Part shown: positions 38,351-49,700 of the stretch, in pieces
How the letters are laid out: each line of letters opens with the position of its first letter
How positions within the stretch are numbered: the stretch's first letter is position 1
Assembly (NCBI RefSeq): GCF_026262505.1
Contig: NC_067206.1
Coordinates: 9,792,268-9,856,267, forward strand
DNA from: Trichomonas vaginalis G3
Lineage: Eukaryota > Parabasalia > Trichomonadida > Trichomonadidae
Reading direction: 5' to 3'
DNA length: 64,000 nt
The notes under the pieces: model-generated
What the model saw: the letters and a program-made list of their open reading frames with translations, nothing else
Database searches by the model: none
Told to the model about the DNA's origin: nothing
Program-made: the position numbers and the translations under genes

Positions 38351-38770
38351 ATGGACGTATTCGAGTATCTCTTCGAATTGAAGCAGAACAAAGTTTACAC
38401 ACACAAACAATACAAGTTCATTGACAGAATAGTTCTTTACACAAACAATGGAAAATGTTATAGAATAGCAGTCTTTGCTGAACCAAAATATTTTCATAAA
38501 GCAAAGAAAGTTGGTATAACCGAGATGGTGAAAGTTCTTGACGTTGACAAAAATATAACAACAAAACTTACAGATATTTCTAAAGGTAAGTTTATAATAC
38601 AATATTATATCAAAACTGGCGTACTGTCAATATTTGACGGAGAGAAGTCAGTTCAAGAACAACTTACTGACCTGCTGCCAAAATCTGCTCGATGGAAGCT
38701 GTCGTTATGCCAATCTGAGGAGCCCCAGCAGGTTTCATCGAACGAATCTTCAAAAGAGCATCTTCCGTGA
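38351..38770 (+). CDS. Conserved small element protein antisense to the capsid 3' end (copy B, intact)
   Basis: 139 residues, differing from the A protein at only a few positions. It overlaps the capsid gene's 3' end by 107 bases on the opposite strand and starts 18 bp from the divergent gene. Conservation of both frame and overlap in two independently decaying elements supports a genuine gene. Confidence 0.68.
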   Translation: MDVFEYLFELKQNKVYTHKQYKFIDRIVLYTNNGKCYRIAVFAEPKYFHKAKKVGITEMVKVLDVDKNITTKLTDISKGKFIIQYYIKTGVLSIFDGEKSVQEQLTDLLPKSARWKLSLCQSEEPQQVSSNESSKEHLP

Positions 38771-40273
38771 AAAGTGCTATTGGTTTTGTAAACTTCTTTG
38801 CTCTCAGTTCATCTGGACCGTCTCTGTCACCAGTATATTGTATTTGTACAGTACCAACAGTTGAAATACCACCCATAAAGTCTTCTGAAGTCAGCAAATG
38901 GAATGCCAAGCCAAAAGTTTGAACGGTCTCCATTTGTATATTGAGTTTTTTGAGCTCCTGTATGGGTCCATACTTTCACATATGGCATAATAGAACTTTG
39001 CATTTCAGGGTTAATGGTTGTTGTGAAGTTGTTGTTAAAGTTCATAGCATCTAATGTCAAGTTGTATGACCTCATATCTTCAACTGTGGAATATTCTTCT
39101 CTTGGATAGTATTTGCCATCTATGTTTATATGGTATTTAATACCAGGGTTGTAGAAGCAAGAATAGTCATTTATAGTTCGTCTGAACAGTACAAACATAG
39201 TATCTGCATGTTTCATTGCAGTTGTTAAGGCAATATCTGTTCTTGCACCTGGGTCAGCACTTTGGTTTCCAACTTCACCTGCAAAGTCTTTGACAGATAT
39301 TTGGTGTATAGGGAACATAAGTGGAACTGCAATATATTTGGCAGCTAAAGCATTTGAAATATCTGGGTCCAACATATAGACTGCAAGTCTGCTTTCTATT
39401 CTCTTGCATTCAAACTTTTCGCATGTGAACTTAACTGGGTCCCAAGCAGTTCCAGCAGCATTGAAATAATAGTTTACTTCAGTGTTGAGGTTTGAGAAAC
39501 CAAAGTCTAAGTCAACTTTGTCTTTGCAAAAGTCGGCGAATGACGTTTGATTTGCTCCCTTTACGTCTGTAAGAGTGAATGGGTCTTGTGTTGGTGCAAT
39601 GACTAAGTTATTTTTGCTTGGAGTAAGTTCGATAGAAATTTTTCCTGCCCAGTTTGGCAAGTATCTTAAAAACCTGAAGATGAGGAAAGATGACAAAGGA
39701 ACTCTAAGTTTCAGTTTTACTTTGGTTACTGCTGCTGCAGTTTGTCCAGAAAGGTCAACATAAACTCCTGGAACGTTAGGGTCAAGTCTTCTTATTTTCT
39801 CAATAGTTGCATACTGGTCTGTTTGTTCTCTAGCTTGTGGTTGTACTGAGTTTCTCAAAGCGAACCATTCATAGTTTGCCCATGTTACTGTTTGAACTAA
39901 GTCAGAGTTAGAATATATCTTATATCCCATGAAAACTTCTGGAGCATATTGGTATCCGACATAGAAAATTCCATTGCAACCTTTCTTGTCAGACAACTTG
40001 GCAGAAGGTTTTTATTTCAATGTCTTGTTCCACGTATAAGAAAGAGTTGTCAATAGAAATAATATGAAACCTGTCGCAAGCAATATCTACTGTTGTTGAA
40101 GAACCTTCTCCAAACTCACCTACGTTTCCATAAGAAACAGCAGTTGTATATTCGTAAGTTCCAGGAACTATTTCTGACCTTCTAATGGCATTGTCGCATT
40201 CGTTATACCATTCGGAAACATTTCCATTCATAGCATCCAAAACTGTTGGCGTTATATTCTGAGCGGCGTACAT
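38664..40273 (-). pseudogene. Major capsid protein, double-jelly-roll-like (copy B, frameshifted)
   Basis: Main readable frame 39996-38827 plus start (40273-39989) and end (38933-38664). Breaks: one extra A in the run near 40013 and changes near 38895. The A copy deviates at the first of these sites in the other direction, which suggests the intact gene had an A-run of intermediate length. Motifs as for A (RVPLSSF, LPNWAGKISIEL). About 535 codons. Confidence 0.72.
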
Positions 40274-40305
40274 TTCATATGAGTAAAAATATAGAATAGT
40301 TGGAT

Positions 40306-43300
40306 TTATATGTCATAATAGAACCCACGTGGACCAAGCTTTACTTTCTTCCTGACTGAGTTTTTAACTCTTCTTTTTCCTTCATTGCCTCTGCTTGAAG
40401 TTGTTGCATCTTTGCATTATGTTCATCTAGTATGTTGCAAATTTCCCATGTCCTTTTTGCCTTTTGGCTCTGGTCGCCCATCTCAGGTAACCTATATCCT
40501 AGAAAAGATTTTGTCATAGTTTGTATTTGAGTCTTCGCGTATTGTTTGCATGACTCTTTCCTGAGTTTCTGGTTCAAGCTCTTCAAACAGTGCCTGTCCA
40601 TATGGAATATGCTCGTTTCCAAATATATGTTTTTGTAGCCATTCTGGTTTTCTTTCCATGTTACCAACTATATCTTTTGTGAATGGGAAAGCTTCTACCC
40701 AATCTTTCAGTCTTGCGTCGTTTATTTCTGTAGTTGGTTTTATTTTGTCAAGGAACATGTTTTTCAATACTAACATTTCATTTGGTACTGTCCATTTGAG
40801 TTTTCTTAAATATTCATCCCTTCTCAGTTCATTGTCTGCAAAGTAAGTTTTTATGACATTTTGTAAACTTTCGTTTGCAAGGTCATGTACAATAGGTTCT
40901 CTTCCTTCTCCCTCCCTAACTTTCTTTCTAAACTCTTCACCAAATATACCATCTCTATGGTTCTGTGTAGTTCTTTGAGATAAATGTTCTAGAACGTCAG
41001 GTGTTATATTTCCATCAGCCATGTTCATTTCATACTGGTTCAAAATATCTGCATCTTTCATATCTTTCAATGGCATTAAAGCCGCGCTGAAAATACCAGC
41101 TATATCTGGTTCACCATTCACTTCCATTGCGTCTACAACTTCTTGGAATTGAGGTTGTAAGTTTATGAACCACCTATCTGGATTAGCTTTATGACCCCAT
41201 CTCATTGTAGTTCCATCGTCTGCAGAAACAAAAGTAGGTTTGTTTCCATCTTGGTTAGGTTCTGAATGAACTTTAAACAATGTTTCATTTCTATATGTTT
41301 TCTTGAAATTTAACCTTTTATTTTCACCGAGTTCATCCGAAGATTGAACGTTAAATGCTCGTAAGTAAAAAGGGTTGTTGTATTTGTGTACATTTTTTTT
41401 CAGTTCTTCCATTCTATGCTGGATATTTTCATCTGATGTTGGAGTCTTTTGTATGTCGGCAAACATTTTTCGATATTCTTCTACTATGTCAGCCGAATTT
41501 TTTTTAGACTCTTGGAAATATTCCATATTCTCCGCATACTCTTGTTGAGGGTCAAGATTTTTCGGCTGTTCCAAATCTTCATCTAGTTCTGTGAAGTTAG
41601 TTTCCAAAGGAAGGACTTGTTCGTTTCCTTCAGGCTCTTCTAGCTGTTGTTGCTGAACTATTTCTTCCATGTCTGGTTGTATCTGAACTTCTTCCTGTGG
41701 AGTTTCTTGTACCTCATCTGCTGGCATTTCATATATTCCGAGACCGTTTTCAACAATTTCCCTATCTACGTCATCCGCATTCATAAGCTTTTGTTCTTTC
41801 GTTCCGTCTCTATTTTTTACGCGTTTCATGACGAAAGTTGAATTGTCATTTAGCTCTGACATCAAATATCTCGGAGTAAATTCATCCATGTCATTTGGAT
41901 GATATGCTATTAAATCATATCCCTTAGCGAGCTTGTATTTTCCAGGTTTGAGATTATATCCGTTTTGGTGCTGAGCCATAAAGCTAAATAGGTTCGGGTC
42001 AGTATTTCCATCCTTGAACTTTCCAATAGCTTCTTTATATCTGTCACTAAAGTCAACAGTATCTGGGAAACCACACTCTTCTTTAAGCATTTTTAAGAAT
42101 TCTTGGTTTCCTTGTTCTCTACTTCTTTTATGTCCTTGTTCTGTTTGTGGTTGTTGTTGTGCAGGGTTTTGAACTGTTGGTTGTGGAGGTGGCTGTTGTG
42201 CTGGATTTTGAACTGTTGGTTGTTGTGTTGGGTTTGGTGCATGCCTGTGTCTGTGTCCATGTGACGATGTAAATGTTCTAGGTAGTCCTGGTGCAGGTGC
42301 TTCTCTTGGAGGGTTTGGTGGTATATAAGTTCCACCAGCTGGCACATATGTTCCATCTGCAGCGTAATGTCCTACCTGACTTTTCGTTCTTAAGAAAGCA
42401 TTTACTAGGTCTGTTTTGGTCTGTTGTAACTCTTTTTCTTGACTTTTCACAACAGTTGCTCTAACGGCGTCATAGGCACTTTGAACTGCCTGTCTCGTTG
42501 CTGCATCTGTTATTTTCGTCATATTTTGTGCTACTTCTTTTAACTCTTTGTCGAAACCTTCAGACTTCAGTTTCTTTCCAGATGAGAAGTCGTTCACTTG
42601 TTTCACCTTACTATGAAGAGCTTCGAAGGCGTTCTTAAAGTCAGCATTTGTTAAAGCTTCATTTGAACTGTCTTCATCCGCTTGTATTTTTGTCCTTATT
42701 GACCCTATAAGCTGGGCTGCTTTAGCGTTGGCTTGGGCATCTAACCAGTCATTGTTAGCTTTTATATATTCCGCGCTTTTCATTGCCTTTTGCATAGCCG
42801 CGTCGTTATTTTTACTTTCTTGTGCTAAGTTTTCATACTGTACGGTTTGGTTTTGCAACTGTAAAAGTTTTTCTGCCTTTACATTTGCTTCAACTTCTTT
42901 TTTATACTCATCGCTATCCATATATGTCTTCAGGGCTTTTTGTTTTATCTCTTCATCTTTCAGTATTTTATATTGAGTAGTATGGTTTTTCAAATTTATG
43001 ACATCTTGTTCCATTTTTGCTACTTCTGTTGCTTTTTCTGACACTTTTTTCGCATATTCCTCTGTACTTAGTTCTTTCAGTTGTTCTTCTTTCTTCTTTT
43101 TCTCTACGTTTAACTCATTGAGTTTCTTTGTGTGTCTGTCATATTCTAGTTTCTTTTCGTTTTCACTTATTTGCTTCTGTATGTCTATGTTTGACTTTTT
43201 GACATCTGTTATTTGATTTTTGAGTGAACTCAAATTCATTTGACTTTGAGGGTTATAGGCTGTTCCGTCTGCAGCTCCACCATAGCCTGCCATTTTCGCT

Positions 43301-43497
43301 AAAAGTGCCGCTCTTAAACCTCCACTCTGTGCACCAACAACTCGGTTTAAAAGCATAGGATTGCTTGACATTTGTTGCAACATAGTGGGGTCATTCAGCA
43401 TTTGTTGTTGCAACTGTTGTTGTGGTGTCAGTTTTACTATTGGATGTTTCAATGCTCTCTTCCTCTTACGTATATTCTTACGTAGCTTACGTGGCAT
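40306..43497 (-). pseudogene. Large Q-rich, coiled-coil element protein (copy B, broken near the C-terminus)
   Basis: Open for 1001 residues (43497-40492); a small change near 40508 shifts the frame about 65 codons before the end, and a second one near 40360 follows. It has the same basic N-terminus and coiled coil as A. The P/Q linker differs in repeat number, and a segment near residue 500 (KEECGFPDTVDFSDRYKEAI) has replacement differences, so the two copies are related but not recent duplicates. Confidence 0.82.
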
Positions 43498-43934
43498 TTT
43501 AAGTGAAGTTAAAAAGCGGTTTTTGACAGATGTTTATATGACACTTTTTGTTCAGCACAAAAAACTACTCGGTCAAAGTGTTGTCAGTTTTGTAAAATAA
43601 CCGTCCTATCTTGTTTTAAAAGGGAGAAAAGGCTTCTCAAAGTATACTTCCTTGGAACGCCTGTAACTTTTCCTGTAGCGACGATAGACCCTTACTTGTC
43701 AGGACAAAGTTATACTATTTTGAGTGCTCTACAAAAAAGTCAACGGCGACGACTCTCAAAAACCGTTGTGTAAAAAGTTTTACCGTTGGACAAAAAAGTA
43801 TATATAGAAAACAAAAAACGTTTATAGTTCATTCAATATTTGAGATGGAACGGTTTGCCAACGGTAACTTTTCAATAAAATAAAAAAATAGAGGGGGTTA
43901 CCGTTGACGAAAACGGTTCATTTTAAACTTTTCT
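43498..43934. promoter_or_regulatory. Divergent regulatory region with a cluster of CAACGG/CCGTTG motifs
   Basis: 437 bp between the divergent Q-rich protein and cargo genes. At least eight copies of YAACNG-type Myb cores occur on either strand (for example near 43598, 43741, 43762, 43780, 43861, 43900 and 43911), some as AACGGT pairs. A TATATATAG stretch lies near 43800. Element A has only 25-bp repeats at this place. Myb proteins are common trichomonad regulators; binding is inferred. Confidence 0.45.
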
Positions 43935-44852
43935 ATGAGTAGTCCGAAAAAAACAGTTTATTTTTGTCTAATGGAAGCCAACATTAACAATTCTCAACCG
44001 CTAACCAAAGCCAAAGCCCCACAACCTCCAAGAACTGGCACAGCTGTTAGAATAACCGCCAAAAAGTCTAACAGCGAATTAAGAGAAATTCTTCAACAAA
44101 TTTGCTCTAAATATCTCAAAGACGCCGAAGAAAACACACAACCAGACGCTATATACAATACTCAGTTCTGTGAAGTTCTGAACAAAGCAATTGCTAGTTC
44201 AATTGAACTTACTAAGACAATTCCAAGTCCAATTGAGCTTAGCGATGTCTTAGTTCAGTATTTTCCAACATTTACTAAGCTCATAATGTTGAGAACTTTA
44301 TACCAAGTTCGTCAAAATCTTCCTCGTTACATGCAACGGTCATTCGACAAGAGAATTGCCGAATTCCAAGTCTTTAGTTACGGATATGACCAAGATGAAT
44401 ACACTGACGAGTTCGGAGACAACTGTACAAAATGGTTTGAATGCTATACGACAACACAATTTGAATTCGACTTTCTCGAATTCAACGCAGCAACCATTCA
44501 TATCATTGCTCTTTACCTTTCCGAACAACAACAAGACCTCGCAGATGGAGATGTTGTTACTGTCGTCATGGAAACTCCTGAACAATTCGGAAAAAAGAAG
44601 TCTCTAATTGCCAAATTTGTTCCAGGACATCAGCTTTTCCAACGCACAGAAGTCTTCTGTATTCCTGGAACTAAGTTCTTTGTCAGGAGCGAACTCAAAG
44701 AAAGATATAATGTGTCATTCAATTACACATTATATAATGTCTTCGACCCAGAAGAAGACTTCTTCCCAGAAGCAATGGAGGAGGAAGAAGAGGAGGAGGA
44801 AATACAAGACTCAATCCAAGAAGAGTCCTCCGAATTCACACCAGAAGACTAA
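43935..44852 (+). CDS. Element B cargo protein, 305 residues, function unknown
   Basis: Intact frame with an alternative start at Met13 (43971). A Pro/Lys-rich N-terminus leads to an alpha-helical region (residues about 40-140), then an alpha/beta C-terminal domain and a long acidic Glu run at the end. The segment QRTEVFCIPGTKFFV loosely resembles the E-x-x-LPPGT-x-F-x-V end of ADP-ribosyltransferase folds, but I cannot locate the other two ART motifs with confidence, so this stays a weak hypothesis. Its codon use and GC are higher than in the neighbours, and it is absent from A: a separate, recently gained or host-derived gene. Confidence 0.7.
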   Translation: MSSPKKTVYFCLMEANINNSQPLTKAKAPQPPRTGTAVRITAKKSNSELREILQQICSKYLKDAEENTQPDAIYNTQFCEVLNKAIASSIELTKTIPSPIELSDVLVQYFPTFTKLIMLRTLYQVRQNLPRYMQRSFDKRIAEFQVFSYGYDQDEYTDEFGDNCTKWFECYTTTQFEFDFLEFNAATIHIIALYLSEQQQDLADGDVVTVVMETPEQFGKKKSLIAKFVPGHQLFQRTEVFCIPGTKFFVRSELKERYNVSFNYTLYNVFDPEEDFFPEAMEEEEEEEEIQDSIQEESSEFTPED

Positions 44853-44869
44853 CAATTTTCCGAATAAAA

Positions 44870-44960
44870 ACCTCATTTTTTACTAAACATCTTCGGGGCT
44901 AGAAGGGGCGCAGCCCCTGGAAGCCCCACTACCTTTTTTTTTTTTTTTTTTTTTTTTTTT
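44870..44960 (-). repeat. Element B right terminal inverted repeat
   Basis: Hairpin GGGGCT (44895-44900) with AGCCCC (44922-44927), inner AGGGGC (44904-44909) with GCCCCT (44913-44918) and a GCA loop, then GGTAGT complement and a 27-T run. ATATA follows (44961-44965), repeating 21212-21216. It matches the B left end for about 60 bp. Confidence 0.86.
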
Positions 44961-44965
44961 ATATA

Positions 44966-45343
44966 TTTCTTCAAATTTTCTCTATAACGGATTGAATGAA
45001 ACATTTCTGAATTACTTATTTGAATGAACAAATGCATACTATAGATGAATGTGTTTTCAATTCATTAGCAATATTTCTCAGAAATTTCTTTAATTAAATC
45101 ATTAAGGTAGATCAGCAAAATTTTTACCAATAATTTTTGATTTTGGCTATGGATACTTACTATATGTGGGATGGATGTTTGATGTGCGAAGTATTGCATA
45201 AATGGCACTACTTTCAATTCTGTTGTTATACTTAATTTTCAATTCAACCCACACCGTTTTCAAAATTTTGATTTAAAGTCAGATGGGCGTGACTGCACAC
45301 TTAAAGACATTCAGAAAAAGAAAATCAAACCCTTTTGAAAAAA
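44966..45343. other. Host intergenic region right of element B
   Basis: About 380 bp, AT-rich, before the stop codon of the Pmp-like gene. I see no gene or marked repeat. Confidence 0.65.
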
Positions 45344-46414
45344 TTATGTGTTTAATGTGAAGTTTATTAAATTTGTAGAAATATTTGAAAATTTAATATA
45401 TTTTCGAGCTTTCTCAATATTTTCAAAATATTCTTTGTTAAATTTATTTATATTTTGATATTCGAGTTCATAGGATATTTCACAAACATCAATGTTAGAT
45501 AAATATTGGATTCTGTTAGTTATTTCAACTGTATATGTTGTTTTTGGATCTACCTCATCAATGAAACATCTATCAACTGTAATTTTGGCACTATCTCCAT
45601 AGAAATAATATTGAGAAATTTTGTTATTTGAGAAACAACAATTTGTTAAATTTGTTGGAGATTTATATGCATAAACTATACAATAATCAGTAATATTTTG
45701 GAAATTTGTTGCTTCAAATAGAATAGTTGATGATGGTGAATAAAAAAGGTAAACAGAGGCAGCATCACTTGGAGTATTATCTTTATTATCATAAAATATA
45801 GAAAATAAAACTTTTGAATCAGATAAATAACTTTCAAAACAAGAAACACTTCTTCCATTGCATTTTGAATGAGAAATATTTGAATTAGTGAAATTAATTT
45901 TTCCATTTTTTAGGTAAATATTATTATATCCTAAGTTATTTTCTCCACTTTTAGTGATTGAAGACGAAAGAATTTTGTTTTGGAATGATTCTTTATCTGA
46001 AACATCTGAATAACAATAAACTCCATAAGTATATGTTGTTGTTACTTTTGATGAGTCACTTATTATTCGATCTTGGACGCATTCGCCTTCGCTCGAGAAG
46101 TATAAACTTCCTCCTTGACCGGAGTTACTACAATTTAAAAATTGCGTTTCGTCAACTAATAGTTTTGTTGTATCTTGCTTAGTCGTAAAGTTAATGGCAC
46201 CTGAGTTAATATTTTCGGAAAAGAGGCAACTCTTTACGTAGTAATTTTGATCACCTCGTGAAAGTTTTGCTGTTTCGTTTTCGTACTTCGTATTTGAAAG
46301 ATCTCCTGCATAAAATTCGTTCCATTCATGACTAAAATATATTGTATAACTTGATGGATCAAATTGAGTTGATAAAATATATGCCCAAAAGTGACATTTT
46401 GAATTTATAATCAA
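45344..46414 (-). CDS. Pmp-like (polymorphic membrane protein-type) surface protein, 356 residues
   Basis: It shows repeated FxxC/N-G-(S)-L-Y and similar strands (CLFSENINSGAINF, FLNCSNSGQGGSLYFSSEGE, SNISHSKC), as in beta-helical Pmp-like proteins of trichomonads and chlamydiae. Such proteins are usually large surface proteins with many repeats and a transmembrane end. This one is short, lacks a clear signal peptide and has no C-terminal membrane segment, so it is a truncated or minor member. A second copy with the same end sequence lies beyond the solenoid gene (52400-56059). Confidence 0.6.
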   Translation of the reverse strand: MIINSKCHFWAYILSTQFDPSSYTIYFSHEWNEFYAGDLSNTKYENETAKLSRGDQNYYVKSCLFSENINSGAINFTTKQDTTKLLVDETQFLNCSNSGQGGSLYFSSEGECVQDRIISDSSKVTTTYTYGVYCYSDVSDKESFQNKILSSSITKSGENNLGYNNIYLKNGKINFTNSNISHSKCNGRSVSCFESYLSDSKVLFSIFYDNKDNTPSDAASVYLFYSPSSTILFEATNFQNITDYCIVYAYKSPTNLTNCCFSNNKISQYYFYGDSAKITVDRCFIDEVDPKTTYTVEITNRIQYLSNIDVCEISYELEYQNINKFNKEYFENIEKARKYIKFSNISTNLINFTLNT

Positions 46415-46757
46415 AATGATTTCACTCTCTTTACAAACTATATTTTACTCATGAGAGTTATTTCATCAATAAAAATTAACACCTAATCGAATCATTCTGA
46501 TGATACAAATTGCAAATTGTAAACCAAACAAAAATCCAAAAAGTGTCAAAAAAGCAAAACTTTACTGAGGCAAAAATGTAACTCTCAACCTTTATAGATT
46601 CAATGTAAAAAAGATCAAAGTTAACAATCAACTTCAATTAGTTTACAATGGATTATTGTTTTCATTTTTTAAATTAAATACTGTATTCACAACAAAACAT
46701 AAATGGCAACCATTAAAGTCCATTCAAAAATAAAATAAAAAAAAGTAAATTCTATCG
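46415..46757. promoter_or_regulatory. Divergent host promoter region
   Basis: 343 bp between the Pmp-like gene (minus) and the solenoid gene (plus). Very AT-rich (long A-runs before 46758), with no repeat. Holds the promoters of both. Confidence 0.5.
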
Positions 46758-49700
46758 ATGACTGACGCTGGCAATTCTTTGAAGCATCTTTCAGAAGAAT
46801 GGTCAACACTGATTATCAGTCGCGCCATCTTCACATCAAAATTACCTCCAGAACAATTAAAACAACGCGTTGTCAAACTAGATCATGATAATACTAAAGG
46901 AAAGCATGTTAGCCTTCCTATTCAAGAAGCTTATGATCTAACCCAGAAATATGACGCTAATCAAGTTGCTATGATGTTTGACTCATTACAAACAGAGTTA
47001 ATGTTCTTCCATCAAAGTACAGAGTTCCCAGCACTCTTTACAAGAATGATTCAAATCATTCACGAGATCTTCCAGCTTAGCTTTGACCAAACAAATCCAA
47101 AAGAAAAGGTTAAATCTCTTCACACCGATCAAATCATCAACGAAGAGGTTTTAACTGATCACGATAAACTGCAGATCGAAGTCTTCCAATTCCTATCTAC
47201 AATTCTGTCCCGCGCAGCCAATTGCCCATCCGTTGACTTTGGAAAAATTGATCCCAGTATTATTTCGCAAGTCTTCTTCTTTATGAACCACGACCATCCA
47301 AATGCTGTTCGTGCTAGTGGTGGCGATATCCTTTCTGCCTTGTCTTCAGCTCCAAAGTCTTGTGAAGCAATTTGCACAACATTTTGGAAGCAATTCAACT
47401 CCTGCAAGAAGGACGATGACTTCAGAAACTTCGCTTCATGGATTGATGGCGTTGTTAATATCAAAATGAACTTTAATTCTCCACAAATGACAGTTTTGAC
47501 ACTTTCTTTCATCAAAGCTTTCATTCAACACTCAAAGAAAATCGAACGTGGTGTCTTACGTATGAAATTCCTCGACGTACTTTTCCAAATTATTAAGAGA
47601 GTTTGCGAATCTTCATCTGCCGAAGCCAACAGCGATTTCGTTGGCTCTCTTGATGTTGTTTGGGATGTTGTTGAGAAATGGTCATCGAAATCTAAGCATA
47701 CATCTTTCTGCTACGTTTTCTTACAAAAAATTTTGGCAAATACTTTTCCAAAGTTCTTTACAAAGGGCCATGGCATGCATTTCTGCGAGATCCTTTGCAA
47801 GTATGCCAAAGGCGGTGATGTTGAGATGTTAGCTCTCATTGCCAAGTTCATAAATGAATCACCAAGAGAATTTACGGTTTCTATGATCGACGACTTTACC
47901 AAGATGATCAACAACCACATATTCCCGATCCTTTTCTCCGGAACAGACAAGAAACGCTCTCCACGCTTCAAAGATGATCAACAATGCGTCCAAGTTGTCA
48001 ATATCCTCACAGAAATCGGCTTAAAGTCAACAATCTGCATTGTAGATCTTGCAAAGGTCACTCTTACAGCCGAAAAACCCAATGACGACCATAAACGTGT
48101 CAGATTAATTTTAATTGAAGTTCTTGCCAACCTTTGTGAGCGTAATCCTAAGTCAATCACACCATCCAATGACCAGTTATTCCCACCCATTGAATCTATT
48201 CTCCTTCAAACAGCTTCAGGACTTCCAGAAGAGATTCCTTTCGCTATAAGAACATTCCCATTGATTCATTCGAGAAATGACACGAAACTTGCGCAGATTT
48301 CTCAAATTTTGTTTGATACAATCAACCAACAGAATCTTTCTTATTCCGAATCAGCCTTGAAATCTCTTAAATCATTTATAGTTGAGCTTGTTACTCTTGG
48401 CTCGAACACGATGTTACCATTGAACTATTTAGACAAATTATTTGATAACATCCATTCATTACCAGAGTCAGATTTATCACGTCGTTTATATTTGATCAAT
48501 GAAATTTCATCCGCATTAGTTGAATCTCTTTCTAACCAAACTAGTCAGTTCCAACAAGTCAAGTCATCTAATTCAGCAATGACATGCAATGATTGGAACA
48601 ACTTCCGTCTTAAGTTAGACAAAACATTGCTTCCATTCATTCTTTCAGTGAACAATGATATTTCAACAACATCTATTTCTATTGAAAAAATCTTTGATAC
48701 GAAAGATCTTTCACAACTTGATGAAGTTTGTTCACCAAACAAACCATTCTACATCTCAAACTGGTTATCACAAATTCCAGAGAACGAAAACATTCTATCA
48801 CACACAGAACTTTTGATATCTAATAACAAAGATACATCAAATGTTTATTTCGAAAGTGTTTTAGAATTCTGGCGTAATTACAAGAAGAAAATTGGTCAAG
48901 AAAAGTGCCAAAAAGTTGTTTCATTTATTTCATCAATTGCTCGTCAACAGACACCATCATTGAAAGTATTCTTTGAAGAACTATTTAAACTTTACAAAGA
49001 AGATTCCACATCACAAGATGTTTCACATTCATTGTCATTGTTACATCCATCACTTTGGGTTCAATTTATTTCAGACTTAAATCAATGGATGGGAACTAAT
49101 GGTTTAACTATTCAGAATTTCTGGCCACAGTATGTTGGTGTTTTCTATTCATTTGCTACAACAAATTCATTCGAGAAAGAGATCGTCAATCAACAGAAAT
49201 TGACAGAAACATATGAACGATTTTTGATCACATTTTGGAAACAAAACAAAATTGTTAATAACGAATCATACATTTTAACAGAGAAATGCTTCAAAGTCTT
49301 ACAATTATTTGTTGAATATTCCAAAGATAAGACATCACAGATCATTGATTCCACGGCAGAGACATTCACATCATTCATCAATCAAATCGAAAACATGTTA
49401 GATATTGTTAATGCAATCAATTTCCCAGTTACATATCCAGAAACATTTTTAAGTTGCATGACAACAGTTTTCACATATTTAGTGTTCCCTACTGAATACT
49501 TGTTCAAGAGTTTCGCGGACTGGCTTATTGTTTTCGGTGTTTTCTTCAAAGAGAACCAACAAATCTCTATTTTAATGGCACAACTCATGACAATTATTCT
49601 TAAAAACAATAATTGTCTTTTGCGTCAAATATTTAGATGCACATTTTGTGAATGTGATTCAGTTTCCGCTCCATTTATTTTGAGCATTGCAAACAACTTC

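Larger units (their letters stand above)
21217..44960. mobile_element. Element B: Maverick/Polinton-like virus-derived element, about 23.7 kb
   Basis: Bounded by an A-run and a T-run, inverted termini with the same two-stem hairpin, and ATATA on both sides. Its virion block (33.2-43.5 kb) is on the minus strand, opposite to A. In order from the left: Dam-like, small virion-like proteins, fibre, integrase, more small proteins, HNH, a repeat-rich zone, KilA-N genes, CxxC protein, packaging ATPase, helicase, penton-like, capsid, Q-rich protein and a 305-residue cargo gene. Integrase plus capsid and ATPase genes place it among Polinton/Maverick or polinton-like virus elements; replication appears to rest on an SF3-type helicase, since no polymerase B is visible. 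Confidence 0.87.

Noticed and set aside
43935-44852. Confident call of an ADP-ribosyltransferase for the cargo protein
   Set aside because: Only one short segment is suggestive; the Arg and Ser-Thr-Ser motifs could not be placed, so it is kept as unknown.
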